This document shows, piece by piece, positions 7,375 to 15,414 of a stretch of 64,000 nucleotides of DNA. Position 1 is the stretch's first letter. Every line of letters begins with the position of its first letter. Under the pieces are notes generated by a model. That model saw only the letters and a list, made by a program, of their open reading frames with translations, was not told the DNA's origin and made no database searches. Source of the DNA: Sinorhizobium americanum (GTDB lineage Bacteria; Pseudomonadota; Alphaproteobacteria; Rhizobiales; Rhizobiaceae); NCBI RefSeq assembly GCF_001651855.1, contig NZ_LNQC01000080.1, positions 62,001-126,000 of the forward strand, in the 5' to 3' direction. A program made the translations under genes and the position numbers.

Positions 7375-7572
7375 GTGAGACTCATGAAGGTGAAGAAGAA
7401 GTATCCCCGAAAGAAACACGGGTCAGTTGCAACCGAGCGCTTCGATGATGGAAGGATCGTCAAGAAGCGTGCAGCCCCCGGTTTGTCGTACCGCGAGGAA
7501 TGGACCCACGATGGGTGTCCGGGCACCTTCGAGGCGTGGCTGGCAAGCAAGGGAGTCTTTCCCAAGCAGTAG
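7375..7572 (+). CDS. Small basic hypothetical protein, 65 residues
   Basis: Begins at GTG 7375 behind GAGGGGAA, 8 nt upstream; an internal ATG at 7384 is possible. The N-terminus is strongly basic (KVKKKYPRKKH) and is followed by a more neutral part containing SYREEWTHDGCPG and ending FEAWLASKGVFPKQ. No family is recognised. The good ribosome binding site and non-repetitive composition favour a real gene. It could be a small nucleic-acid-binding protein, but nothing visible proves that. Confidence 0.45.
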   Translation: MRLMKVKKKYPRKKHGSVATERFDDGRIVKKRAAPGLSYREEWTHDGCPGTFEAWLASKGVFPKQ

Positions 7573-7591
7573 CCTCACAGCGGCGGACAGA

Positions 7592-7696
7592 TCGTCACGC
7601 CTCGCCCAACGGCGTAAAAGATGCACCTCGTCCTTGACCACCGATGCACTGGCAGAGATTGAAGGCGATGAGAAAGGTTGGCGGAGCCCGTTTTTC
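7592..7696 (+). repeat. Degenerate copy A of a duplicated RNA-like unit
   Basis: This segment aligns with 8011-8126. Both share TCGTCACGC at the start, then an ACCTCG block, TTGACCAC, GATG-ACTGGCA, GAAGG-GATGAG, and end in a G-rich stretch before a T-run. In this copy the final hairpin is degraded to about three pairs before TTTTTC, so it probably no longer terminates efficiently. Confidence 0.5.
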
Positions 7697-7726
7697 TGTT
7701 GCGACCGATTATGCCGGTAGCTGAGG

Positions 7727-7894
7727 CTAAAGCCTGACGATATCGTCGACCCAATATTCCACTTGATAACGAACGGAGTTGGCTTGCTCCTTTGCTTCGC
7801 GCCAGGCCGCGCGGCCATATCGACCCTCGCAGGCGATCCGGTCGGTCGCCCAGAAGCCAGCCAACGCAACAATGAACAGTAGCAAGCCGCGCAT
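7727..7894 (-). CDS. Small membrane-anchored hypothetical protein, 55 residues
   Basis: The frame runs from ATG 7894 to TAG 7727. The N-terminus MRGLLLFIVALAGFWATDR is a single hydrophobic segment, either a membrane anchor or an uncleaved signal. A short polar part with EGRYGRAAWREAKEQAN, ending YWVDDIVRL, follows. No strong Shine-Dalgarno is visible, so support comes mainly from the orderly TM-plus-amphipathic layout. Function is unknown. It lies between the two copies of the duplicated unit and on the opposite strand. Confidence 0.4.
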   Translation of the reverse strand: MRGLLLFIVALAGFWATDRIACEGRYGRAAWREAKEQANSVRYQVEYWVDDIVRL

Positions 7895-8010
7895 ATCGAC
7901 ATCTTGTCGATGAATTCTTTAGAAAGCTCTAACGCTCACACTTGCATTCAAGCGGATCGGATCGGCGCATCGATCTCCCTGCCGCTGCCATCGATCACGT
8001 ATTCGCTTGG

Positions 8011-8126
8011 TCGTCACGCGGTTGTCACGAACAGCGGCTAGGAAAGACCCACCTCGCCGTTGACCACGGATGGACTGGCAAAGGCAGAAGGTGATGAGGA
8101 AGGTCGGGTTTACCCCGGCCTTTTTT
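8011..8126 (+). ncRNA. Candidate small RNA, copy B of the duplicated unit
   Basis: About 116 nt, homologous to 7592-7696 and ending in an intact Rho-independent terminator (8100-8126), with no plus-strand protein gene upstream that needs one. A short frame inside (TTDGLAKAEGDEEG) resembles one in copy A (TTDALAEIEGDEKG), so a tiny peptide gene is an alternative. Neither copy has a convincing ribosome binding site, which favours RNA. Confidence 0.45.
8100..8126 (+). terminator. Rho-independent terminator of copy B
   Basis: AAGGTCGGG (8100-8108) pairs with CCCGGCCTT (8114-8122) with one G-T pair and a 5-nt loop, followed by a T-run to 8126. Confidence 0.8.
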
Positions 8127-8195
8127 GTTTTCCCGGAACGGCCACGAGGAGCGGCCGCACCGGCCGCTCACGCGCGGTAATGCCTTGTCAGTTCC

Positions 8196-8876
8196 TCAAT
8201 GAAGAACCTGCGAAGCCGCCGACATCACCTCGTCCGGAGAAGGAGACCGGAACATGTTGCGGCCGTCCGCGGAAGCCTCGGTGAAGGCCCATCGCACGAC
8301 ACCGTCGCGGTCGAGCAGGAACTCGCCGACGAGCTGCCCCATGGCGTTCGCCTCCATCCGTTTGTCATCATCGGTCATCTCGTAGCCGTCGGCCTTCTGA
8401 AGATAATCCCCAGCGGCGACCGGATCCATCGGTTCCGGCAGTTCACCGGGCAAGTCGACCCGCATCGACATGACTGTCTGCATGCCCAGTTTATGCGGCC
8501 AATCGTCTTCGTCCTCGGTGAACTCGAGGTTCGGCAGGCCGAAGGCTCGGTGTGAAATTCGCTCGGGATCCGACGCGGCGAGCAAATTCGGCAAGGGATG
8601 GTAGCGGAAATAGAGGCGGGCCCGCTCGATCGGCGTGTTGACGACCGTCAGCGTCTCGACCCCCTTTTCATTGAGGGCGGCCTTGAGCTGCGCCATCGTG
8701 GCGATCTGCCGGCGGCAGAACGGGCATTGCAGGCCGCGGAAAAGCCCTACCAGAACGGGTTTGCGGCCCCGAAAATCATCAATGGCGATCTTGCCCTCCT
8801 GGGTGATCGCGTCGAGCACCACGTTCGGCGCCCGGTCGCCCGGCTGCAATGGGCCGGAACTGGTGTATTCCGCCAT
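8196..8876 (-). CDS. Peroxiredoxin-like protein, AhpC/TSA family
   Basis: 226-residue thioredoxin-fold protein. The LQPGDRAPNVVL opening and DFRGRKPVLVGLFRG strand precede a CPFC pair (Cys51, Cys54) at the position of the peroxidatic cysteine, giving a CxxC arrangement. The C-terminal part (VGEFLLDRDGVVRWAF) matches AhpC/TSA-like antioxidant proteins. It probably reduces peroxides or acts as a thiol oxidoreductase. ATG 8876 is chosen because GGGAGGAG lies about 8 nt upstream; a longer frame to 8912 adds Arg-rich residues. It lies 93 bp after the large cyclase gene in the same direction, so cotranscription is possible. Confidence 0.8.
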   Translation of the reverse strand: MAEYTSSGPLQPGDRAPNVVLDAITQEGKIAIDDFRGRKPVLVGLFRGLQCPFCRRQIATMAQLKAALNEKGVETLTVVNTPIERARLYFRYHPLPNLLAASDPERISHRAFGLPNLEFTEDEDDWPHKLGMQTVMSMRVDLPGELPEPMDPVAAGDYLQKADGYEMTDDDKRMEANAMGQLVGEFLLDRDGVVRWAFTEASADGRNMFRSPSPDEVMSAASQVLH

Positions 8877-8969
8877 GGCTGTTCTCCTCCCTGCATGCCG
8901 CGCAGCACGCAAGCCCGCTCGAGGCGTGTGGCGCTGCTTCCTCCCGGGCCATTGCTGCGTGACGGCTGC

Positions 8970-11900
8970 TCAGTCGAGGAACGGCAGTATCACCAGAGCT
9001 TCCGGGTCGAGATCGTGACTTTCGCAGATGTCTTGCGCCAAACGGAAATGACGTTCGGCCTCGGCGAGCTCGCCTTCATCGAGGCAAAGTGTCGCCAAGC
9101 CATCATAGCACGGAAACAGCACCTGCGCTTCGCCCGTTTCACCGGCAAGATCGAGCGCTTCACCGTAGAGCTTGCGGGCGTCCGCCGGCCTGCCGTGGCA
9201 CTGGAAGATCTGCCCCAGCACCAGCAGCGAGACTGGCAGATGGTCGCGCTGGTCGAGCGCGCGGTCGATCTCGATCGCCCTTTGCGCCGCCGGCACACCT
9301 TCGGTCGAGCAGCGGTCGGTGAAGGTGCAATGAGCGACCGCAAGATTGGCAAGGAGCCGCGCCTGAAAGCCGAGGTCGCCGATGCGGCGGGCCATGTCCA
9401 GGCCGCGCCGGCAGACTTCGATGGCGAGCTTCGGATCGACGATCGTGTAGAGCACGCCGAGATTGGTATAGCCGCGGCAGGCCGCATGCATCAGGGTCGC
9501 CCCTTCGGCAACCTCGACGCTCGTCTCCACAGCCTTGATCGCCTCTCGCGTGCGACCGCGCCGCGCGAGAGCTACCCCTTTGGTATTCAACGCCTCGGCG
9601 GTGACGAGGGCTACCTCGCGCCTCGTTTCGGCACCCACTTCGGTACCAAGCGCCTTGACTCTCTCCAAGGCGTCGTCCGCCCATTTGGAGGCGCCGAGAT
9701 AGTCGCCCATGCGGAAAGCCAGATGCCCCCGCTCCTGCAGCAGCGACGCGCTTTCGACCGGCGCCTCGGCGCGCTCGAGCAGCCCGGCTGCTTCCGTGAA
9801 AGTCGCCTGCGCCCGATCGCGCTTGCCGGCCTCCCAGAGAAGACGGCCGAGCTTGCGGAGGATCCGCGCAAAAGCCACGGCATCCGAGGCGACGGGGCCG
9901 GCGTCGAGCAGCGCACGGTAGTGCTCCTCCGCCTGGGCGCGCTCACCGAAGGGCACGAGCAGATCGGCGAGCCGCTCGCGAGCGACGAACCAGTCTGGCT
10001 GCTCTTCGCCGAGCGTGGCCAGCGCAGACATCGCCTGCCGATAGAAGCGGATGGCGTCTTCATTGGCATAAAGCTGGCTTGCCCGGTCTCCGGCGGCCAT
10101 CAGATAGCGAGCCCCCTTGGCCCGGTCGGCCGAGTGACTGTAGTGATGCCCGAGGACAGCCAGATCCTCGAAACGCTCGGGGCTCTCCCCATGGCGGCGC
10201 TCCAGGGCATTGGCGATCGCCGCGTGAATCTCCGTCCGCCGCTTGACGAGCAGATTGTTGTAGACCACCTCGTGCAACAGGGACTGAACGAAGCGATAGC
10301 TTTGCGATGCCGGCGTCCCGCCCCGGGCACTCTCCTCGATGATTTCGGCATCGCACAGCAACTCCAGGCCCGGCGCCACGTCACCCGGTTGCGAAGAGAT
10401 GGTGGCGAGCAACTCCGCGTCGAAGCGGGGGCCGATGACGGCGGCGCCATGGACGAGGCGGCGCACTTCCGGCGGCAGGCGATCGATGCGCGCCAGCAGC
10501 ATCGCCTCGATGCCGGCGGGAATGTCGACGCTCGCTTCGCCGTCGACCACATGCCATCGGGAGCCGTCCCGCCGGAGCGTTCCGAGTTCGATGAGGCCGC
10601 GGACGATTTCCTCGATGAACAGCGGGTTGCCGCCGGCGCGCGCGAGGATTTGCCGGCGCAGGCCTTGAGGCAGGCAATTCTCTCCGAAGAACCCCGCCAG
10701 CAGCCGCTGTCCGTCGGCGGGAGAGAGCGGCCCAAGGCGCAATGCGGTCACGCTGGTGCGCCCCGGGGCCAGGCGCTCCGGGCCGGAATCGGGCCGCTGC
10801 GTGGTGATAAGCATCAAGGGGCGGCGATCCAGCCGGTCTAGCACGAAGCGCAACGCCTCCAGCGAAGCAGCGTCCGCCCAGTGCAGGTCCTCAAGCACGA
10901 TGAGCAAGGGCGCCCGCTCGAGCCGCCTTTCGAACATGGTGCGGATGACCGACAGGAGCTGGCGGCGAACCTGGTCGGGAGAGACGTGCTTCAGAGCGCC
11001 TTCCCGATCTCCCATCCCTAGAATATGGAAGAGAAGCGGCATCGCCTCATCCAGCTCATCAGCGGTGAAGCCTATTTCGGCGAGACCGGCTGCCAGCCGC
11101 TCCTGCGTTTGCTCCGCGGTGCCCCCGGCCGGTATGCCATAGGCGCTGCCGAGCACGGCAGCGAGCATGCCGTAGGACGGCTCGCCGAGCGGAGAGCAGG
11201 CCGCGCGTCTGACGACCACATGCGCAAAGCGCGGGTCCTCGCCGATGGCCGACAGGAGCTCGACCACCAGACGCGACTTGCCGATGCCGGCTTCGCCGGT
11301 CAGACGCACGACTTGCGCCGTGCCGGTGCAGGCGAGCGCCAGGCAGTCCCGCATCCGGACGATCTCGGCATCGCGTCCGATAAGGGGCGCGCTGAGGCCG
11401 AGGGCGTCGAGACCCCTGGCCGGGCGCGGCGCCTCGAGCGCGCCGGTCAAACGATGCACCTGAAGGCTACCGGTCTTGCCGCGCAGGGCGACGGCGCCGA
11501 GCGTCTCATAGGCGAAGGCATGCCGGGTGAGCCTGTGCGTCACCGGCCCCGCTAGGATTTCATCCGTGCCGGCCATCGTCTGCAGGCGTTGCGCCGTGTT
11601 CACGGTGTCGCCGGTGACCGAGTAGGATTTCGAGTCGCGCGCCCCGAAGCCGCCGGTGACGACCGGGCCGGTGTTGACGCCGATATGAAGGCTGAGCGGC
11701 AGGCCGATGCGGCCATGCCAGCGGTCGCTCACCTCAGCGGTCCGCTCGCGCATCTCCAGTGCGGCCCGAAGGGCCCTCTCCGGATCGTCCTCATGCGCTA
11801 CCGGGGCGCCGAAGAGGGCAAGCAGCGCATCGCCGATGAACTTGTCGACGAAGCCGCCGAATGTCTCGACTGCATTCGTCAACGCCTCGAAGAGCTCGTT

Positions 11901-12233
11901 CTGCAGCGCCTGCAGAATTTCCGGGTCGATCTGCTCGCTGAGACCGGTGAAACCGCAGAGATCGGCGAACAGGACCGTGACGGTGCGCCGGTCGGCGCCG
12001 ATATCCGGTGAGGGTGCTGCAGGCGTCTGCGCGACGGCTACCGCCGGAGGCGGCTTTGGAGCCGGTCTGACATCCGCCGGCGCTCCGAGTCGGGTGCCGC
12101 AGCGCGGGCAGAAGGCGAAATGCGGCGCGCAGAGAGAGCCGCAAGCGGAGCACGAACTCTGCTGCTTAGCACCGCATTTCGGGCAGAACGCGAAGCCGCT
12201 TTCAATCTCGCTACCGCATTCATGGCAGTTCAT
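8970..12233 (-). CDS. Zinc-ribbon / class III cyclase / AAA ATPase / TPR protein
   Basis: 1087-residue signalling protein. Residues 1-48 form a double zinc ribbon (CHECGSEI, CPKCGAK, CSACGS, CPRCG). Residues 83-265 are a class III nucleotide cyclase domain with metal Asp91 (LFADLCGF) and Asp135 (FIGDALLALF), and VTGDTVNTAQRL. Residues 280-700 are an AAA/STAND-type ATPase with Walker A GEAGIGKS (313-320) and Walker B LIVLEDLHWAD. The rest is TPR-like helical repeats. The catalytic residues look intact, so it may make cAMP or cGMP under ATPase/TPR control. The start at 12233 puts the first zinc pair at the N-terminus. It is divergent from ilvD. Confidence 0.88.
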   Translation of the reverse strand: MNCHECGSEIESGFAFCPKCGAKQQSSCSACGSLCAPHFAFCPRCGTRLGAPADVRPAPKPPPAVAVAQTPAAPSPDIGADRRTVTVLFADLCGFTGLSEQIDPEILQALQNELFEALTNAVETFGGFVDKFIGDALLALFGAPVAHEDDPERALRAALEMRERTAEVSDRWHGRIGLPLSLHIGVNTGPVVTGGFGARDSKSYSVTGDTVNTAQRLQTMAGTDEILAGPVTHRLTRHAFAYETLGAVALRGKTGSLQVHRLTGALEAPRPARGLDALGLSAPLIGRDAEIVRMRDCLALACTGTAQVVRLTGEAGIGKSRLVVELLSAIGEDPRFAHVVVRRAACSPLGEPSYGMLAAVLGSAYGIPAGGTAEQTQERLAAGLAEIGFTADELDEAMPLLFHILGMGDREGALKHVSPDQVRRQLLSVIRTMFERRLERAPLLIVLEDLHWADAASLEALRFVLDRLDRRPLMLITTQRPDSGPERLAPGRTSVTALRLGPLSPADGQRLLAGFFGENCLPQGLRRQILARAGGNPLFIEEIVRGLIELGTLRRDGSRWHVVDGEASVDIPAGIEAMLLARIDRLPPEVRRLVHGAAVIGPRFDAELLATISSQPGDVAPGLELLCDAEIIEESARGGTPASQSYRFVQSLLHEVVYNNLLVKRRTEIHAAIANALERRHGESPERFEDLAVLGHHYSHSADRAKGARYLMAAGDRASQLYANEDAIRFYRQAMSALATLGEEQPDWFVARERLADLLVPFGERAQAEEHYRALLDAGPVASDAVAFARILRKLGRLLWEAGKRDRAQATFTEAAGLLERAEAPVESASLLQERGHLAFRMGDYLGASKWADDALERVKALGTEVGAETRREVALVTAEALNTKGVALARRGRTREAIKAVETSVEVAEGATLMHAACRGYTNLGVLYTIVDPKLAIEVCRRGLDMARRIGDLGFQARLLANLAVAHCTFTDRCSTEGVPAAQRAIEIDRALDQRDHLPVSLLVLGQIFQCHGRPADARKLYGEALDLAGETGEAQVLFPCYDGLATLCLDEGELAEAERHFRLAQDICESHDLDPEALVILPFLD

Positions 12234-12548
12234 CGCCGACGAACCTCGATACGCACCCGCCGCGAAGACGTCCACGGCACAGGCGGGAATGCTGAAAAAA
12301 CAATGGACTTGTTGATGTGGCTTGGCAAGCAATGCGCCATCTTGCCGGAGGTGAAGCGACACGTCGGCAACCCTCAAGGAAACGCCGCCTCGAACGTGCG
12401 GCGAATGACTGGCGCTTCGCGGCGCTCATGCGGCGGAAATAATCTGACGCGAAAGATGACGTGCGCGCAATTTTGCGCTAGTACGCCTGAACGGCGCTCA
12501 ATCATCGCCATTGCTCGCGTATCGTATTCGTCCGTGAAGGAACACGTC
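12234..12548. other. Divergent intergenic region between cyclase gene and ilvD
   Basis: 315 bp without a supported gene. The notable structure is the dyad GCGCAA-TT-TTGCGC at 12465-12478, about 70 bp before the ilvD start. A GAAGGA ribosome binding site for ilvD lies at 12536-12541. No attenuator-type leader peptide rich in branched-chain residues was seen. Confidence 0.5.
12465..12478. promoter_or_regulatory. Palindrome upstream of ilvD, candidate operator
   Basis: Six-base arms GCGCAA and TTGCGC flank TT. The position about 70 bp before ilvD suits a regulator of branched-chain amino acid synthesis; the AT centre with GC-rich arms would suit an Lrp/AsnC-type protein, but this is a guess. 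Confidence 0.35.
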
Positions 12549-14387
12549 ATGCCTGCCTATCGCTCCCGCACCACCACCCACGGCCGCAACATGGCCGGCG
12601 CCCGCGGCCTCTGGCGCGCGACGGGCATGAAGGACAGCGACTTCGGCAAGCCGATTATTGCGGTGGTGAACTCCTTCACCCAGTTCGTGCCCGGCCACGT
12701 GCATCTCAAGGATCTGGGTCAGCTCGTTGCGCGCGAGATTGAGGCGGCCGGCGGCGTCGCCAAGGAATTCAACACGATCGCCGTCGACGATGGCATCGCC
12801 ATGGGCCATGATGGCATGCTCTATTCGCTGCCGTCGCGCGAGATCATCGCCGACAGCGTCGAATACATGGTCAACGCCCATTGTGCCGATGCCATGGTCT
12901 GCATCTCCAACTGCGACAAGATCACCCCCGGCATGCTGATGGCGGCCTTGCGCCTCAACATTCCCGCCGTATTCGTTTCCGGCGGACCGATGGAAGCCGG
13001 CAAGGTCGTGCTACACGGCAAGACGCACGCGCTCGACCTCGTCGACGCGATGGTCGCTGCGGCCGACGACAGCGTCTCCGACGAAGACGTCAAGGTCATC
13101 GAGCGCTCCGCCTGCCCGACCTGTGGCTCCTGCTCCGGCATGTTCACCGCCAACTCGATGAACTGTCTGACCGAGGCGCTCGGCCTGTCTCTGCCGGGCA
13201 ATGGCTCGACACTCGCCACCCATGCCGACCGCAAGCGCCTCTTCGTCGAGGCCGGCCATCTCGTCGTCGACCTGGCGCGCCGCTATTACGAGCAGGAGGA
13301 CGAGCGCGTGCTGCCGCGGGCGATCGCGTCGAAGAAGGCTTTCGAGAACGCCATGGCGCTCGATATCGCCATGGGCGGTTCGACCAATACCGTGCTGCAC
13401 ATCCTCGCCGCCGCCTATGAAGGCGAGGTCGACTTCACCATGGACGACATCGACCGGCTCTCGCGCAAGGTTCCCTGCCTGTCGAAGGTCGCACCGGCGA
13501 AAGCCGACGTGCATATGGAAGACGTGCACCGCGCCGGCGGGATCATGTCGATCCTCGGCGAACTGGAAAAAGGCGGCCTCATCAACCGCGATTGCCCGAC
13601 CGTGCACAGCGAGACGATCGGCGACGCGATCGATCGCTGGGACATCACCCGCACGGCAAGTGAGACAGTCCGTAACTTCTTCCGCGCCGCTCCGGGCGGC
13701 ATCCCGACGCAGGTTGCCTTCAGCCAGGAGGCGCGCTGGGACGACCTCGACACCGACCGGGAAAAGGGCGTCATCCGTTCGGTCGAGCATCCCTTCTCCA
13801 AGGACGGTGGCCTCGCGGTACTGAAGGGCAACATCGCGCTCGACGGCTGCATCGTGAAGACGGCCGGCGTCGATGAGAGCATCCTGAAATTTTCCGGCCC
13901 GGCCCGCGTCTTCGAAAGCCAGGACGCCTCCGTCAAGGCCATCCTCGCCAACGAGATCAAGGCCGGTGACGTCGTCGTGATCCGCTATGAGGGGCCGAAA
14001 GGGGGCCCCGGCATGCAGGAAATGCTTTATCCGACGAGCTACCTGAAGTCGAAGGGCCTCGGCAAGGCCTGCGCGCTGATCACCGACGGCCGCTTCTCCG
14101 GCGGCACGTCGGGGCTGTCGATCGGCCATGTCTCGCCCGAGGCGGCCAATGGCGGCATGATCGGGCTGGTCCGCGAGGGCGACATGATCGACATCGACAT
14201 CCCGAACCGCACCATCAGCCTGAGGGTGGACGAAGCGGAGCTGGCCAAACGCCGCGCCGAACAGGATGCCAAGGGCTGGACGCCAGCCGAGCCGCGCAAG
14301 CGCAAGGTGACCACGGCGCTCAAGGCCTATGCCGCCTTCGCGACCTCCGCCGACCGTGGCGCGGTGCGGGATCTCGGCAACCGGTAG
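12549..14387 (+). CDS. ilvD: Dihydroxy-acid dehydratase
   Basis: 612-residue iron-sulfur enzyme that converts 2,3-dihydroxy-isovalerate or -methylvalerate to the 2-keto acids in valine and isoleucine synthesis. Cluster ligands appear in CISNCDKITPGM (Cys122) and CPTCGSCSGMFTANSMNCL (Cys189-Cys195); Lys124 is the expected carbamylated residue. The C-terminal TDGRFSGGTSGLSIGHVSPE is diagnostic. ATG 12549 is preceded by GAAGGA and gives the standard N-terminus MPAYRSRTTTHGRNMAGARG. An in-frame extension upstream has no family match. Single gene with its own terminator; other ilv genes are not in the window. Confidence 0.97.
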   Translation: MPAYRSRTTTHGRNMAGARGLWRATGMKDSDFGKPIIAVVNSFTQFVPGHVHLKDLGQLVAREIEAAGGVAKEFNTIAVDDGIAMGHDGMLYSLPSREIIADSVEYMVNAHCADAMVCISNCDKITPGMLMAALRLNIPAVFVSGGPMEAGKVVLHGKTHALDLVDAMVAAADDSVSDEDVKVIERSACPTCGSCSGMFTANSMNCLTEALGLSLPGNGSTLATHADRKRLFVEAGHLVVDLARRYYEQEDERVLPRAIASKKAFENAMALDIAMGGSTNTVLHILAAAYEGEVDFTMDDIDRLSRKVPCLSKVAPAKADVHMEDVHRAGGIMSILGELEKGGLINRDCPTVHSETIGDAIDRWDITRTASETVRNFFRAAPGGIPTQVAFSQEARWDDLDTDREKGVIRSVEHPFSKDGGLAVLKGNIALDGCIVKTAGVDESILKFSGPARVFESQDASVKAILANEIKAGDVVVIRYEGPKGGPGMQEMLYPTSYLKSKGLGKACALITDGRFSGGTSGLSIGHVSPEAANGGMIGLVREGDMIDIDIPNRTISLRVDEAELAKRRAEQDAKGWTPAEPRKRKVTTALKAYAAFATSADRGAVRDLGNR

Positions 14388-14410
14388 TCGGAGAGAAGGC
14401 AGGCCAAGGA

Positions 14411-14437
14411 AAGCTCCCGCCGCAGCGGGAGCTTTTT
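14411..14437 (+). terminator. Rho-independent terminator of ilvD
   Basis: AAGCTCCCGC (14411-14420) pairs perfectly with GCGGGAGCTT (14425-14434), followed by T residues. The symmetric sequence may also act on the convergent GFA gene. Confidence 0.85.
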
Positions 14438-14454
14438 CATTTGAACGGCTGAAA

Positions 14455-14859
14455 TCACATGTGCCGCGTCTCGGCCGGCACATTCCACCAGTTGTTGTGC
14501 AGCCCGTCCATATACTGGATCGGCAGGGCGGCAAGCATCGCCGGATCGATATCGTCGAGGCAGGCGATGTTGATCGAGACGAAGGCGCCGCCGAGCTCTT
14601 CGACATATCCCGTTCCGTAAGGCGAGACGCCGCAAGCCGGGCAGAATCGATGGTGGCCGCTCATCGTGTTGAACTGATAGTCGCCGCTGCTCGTGTCTTC
14701 GCAGAGCAGTCGGAAGTCCTCCGGCTTCACCAGCGCGCCCCAGTAGCGCGTCTTCGAGCAATAGGTGCAATTGCACCGGCTGGTCCCGGCCTCCAGATCG
14801 GCATCGACTTCATAGCGGATCCGTCCGCAGTGGCAGCTGCCCTTGTAGGTCATCTTCAT
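14455..14859 (-). CDS. GFA family (glutathione-dependent formaldehyde-activating-like) protein
   Basis: 134-residue zinc protein. It has the GFA signature SCHCGRIRYEV, a second pair CNCTYCSKT, and a third pair FCPACG, giving the typical cysteine layout for two zinc ions. Members include glutathione-dependent formaldehyde-activating enzyme (S-hydroxymethylglutathione synthase), but most homologues have no proven role. ATG 14859 follows GGGGAGGAG. It is divergent from a MarR gene, and two palindromes lie in the shared promoter region, so that MarR protein probably controls it. Confidence 0.85.
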   Translation of the reverse strand: MKMTYKGSCHCGRIRYEVDADLEAGTSRCNCTYCSKTRYWGALVKPEDFRLLCEDTSSGDYQFNTMSGHHRFCPACGVSPYGTGYVEELGGAFVSINIACLDDIDPAMLAALPIQYMDGLHNNWWNVPAETRHM

Positions 14860-14901
14860 CTCGCTCCTCCCCGAGGCTCTCTTGCCAATCAAAAAGCAAT
14901 A

Positions 14902-14917
14902 TGACAACGTATTGCCA
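14902..14917. promoter_or_regulatory. MarR-type operator 1
   Basis: TGACAACGTATTGCCA is an imperfect dyad (arms TGACAA and TTGCCA). Its centre lies 33 bp, about three helical turns, from a better copy at 14935-14950. Confidence 0.5.
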
Positions 14918-14934
14918 AATACGATTACCGCAAC

Positions 14935-14950
14935 TGACAATATGTTGTCA
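14935..14950. promoter_or_regulatory. MarR-type operator 2
   Basis: TGACAATATGTTGTCA has perfect 6-bp arms (TGACAA/TTGTCA). It ends two bases before the MarR start codon, which suggests autorepression together with control of the divergent GFA gene. Confidence 0.6.
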
Positions 14951-14952
14951 AC

Positions 14953-15414
14953 ATGAATGATCCCCCACGGACACCCTCCGGTGACGCCTTCGCCGAGTTC
15001 GCCATCTCGGTCCTGCGTCTCGCCGGACATTTGACCTCGGAAGGAGATAGGCTGGCGCAGCCATCCGGCCAGACCAGCGCCCGCTGGCAGGTATTGGCGG
15101 CAGCAAGGCATTCGACGCTATCGGTGGCAGACGCCGCCCGCGCCCTCGGGCTGGCGCGGCAGGGCGTGCAGCGCATCGCCGACATTCTTGAAGCCGAGGG
15201 CCTGCTGGCCTACCAGCAGAATCCGGCCCATCAGCGCGCCAAGCTGATGACGCTCACGCCGAGTGGCGAAGCGGCGCTCGCAGAGATCACAGCAAGACAA
15301 TCCGTCTGGGTAAACGCGCTTGGCGCAGAGATGGGAGAGGAGAGGCTGCGGCAGGCGACGGCGCTGATCACCGAACTCGCCGCGCTGCTCGGAGAGCGTC
15401 GCGCGTCGACATGA
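14953..15414 (+). CDS. MarR family transcriptional regulator (153 aa)
   Basis: Winged-helix dimer of the MarR type. The recognition helix region is VADAARALGLARQGVQRIADILEAEG, followed by a wing with HQRAKLMTLTPSG and a C-terminal dimerisation helix. It has no catalytic domain. It is divergently transcribed from the GFA gene with two TGACAA-type palindromes between them, and it probably represses both genes until a ligand binds. Its stop codon abuts that of the convergent MarR gene that follows. The ligand is unknown. Confidence 0.85.
   Translation: MNDPPRTPSGDAFAEFAISVLRLAGHLTSEGDRLAQPSGQTSARWQVLAAARHSTLSVADAARALGLARQGVQRIADILEAEGLLAYQQNPAHQRAKLMTLTPSGEAALAEITARQSVWVNALGAEMGEERLRQATALITELAALLGERRAST

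Noticed and set aside
8598..10841. Long plus-strand frame antisense to the large cyclase gene
   Set aside because: No recognisable domain or ribosome binding site; it lies opposite a well-defined signalling protein.
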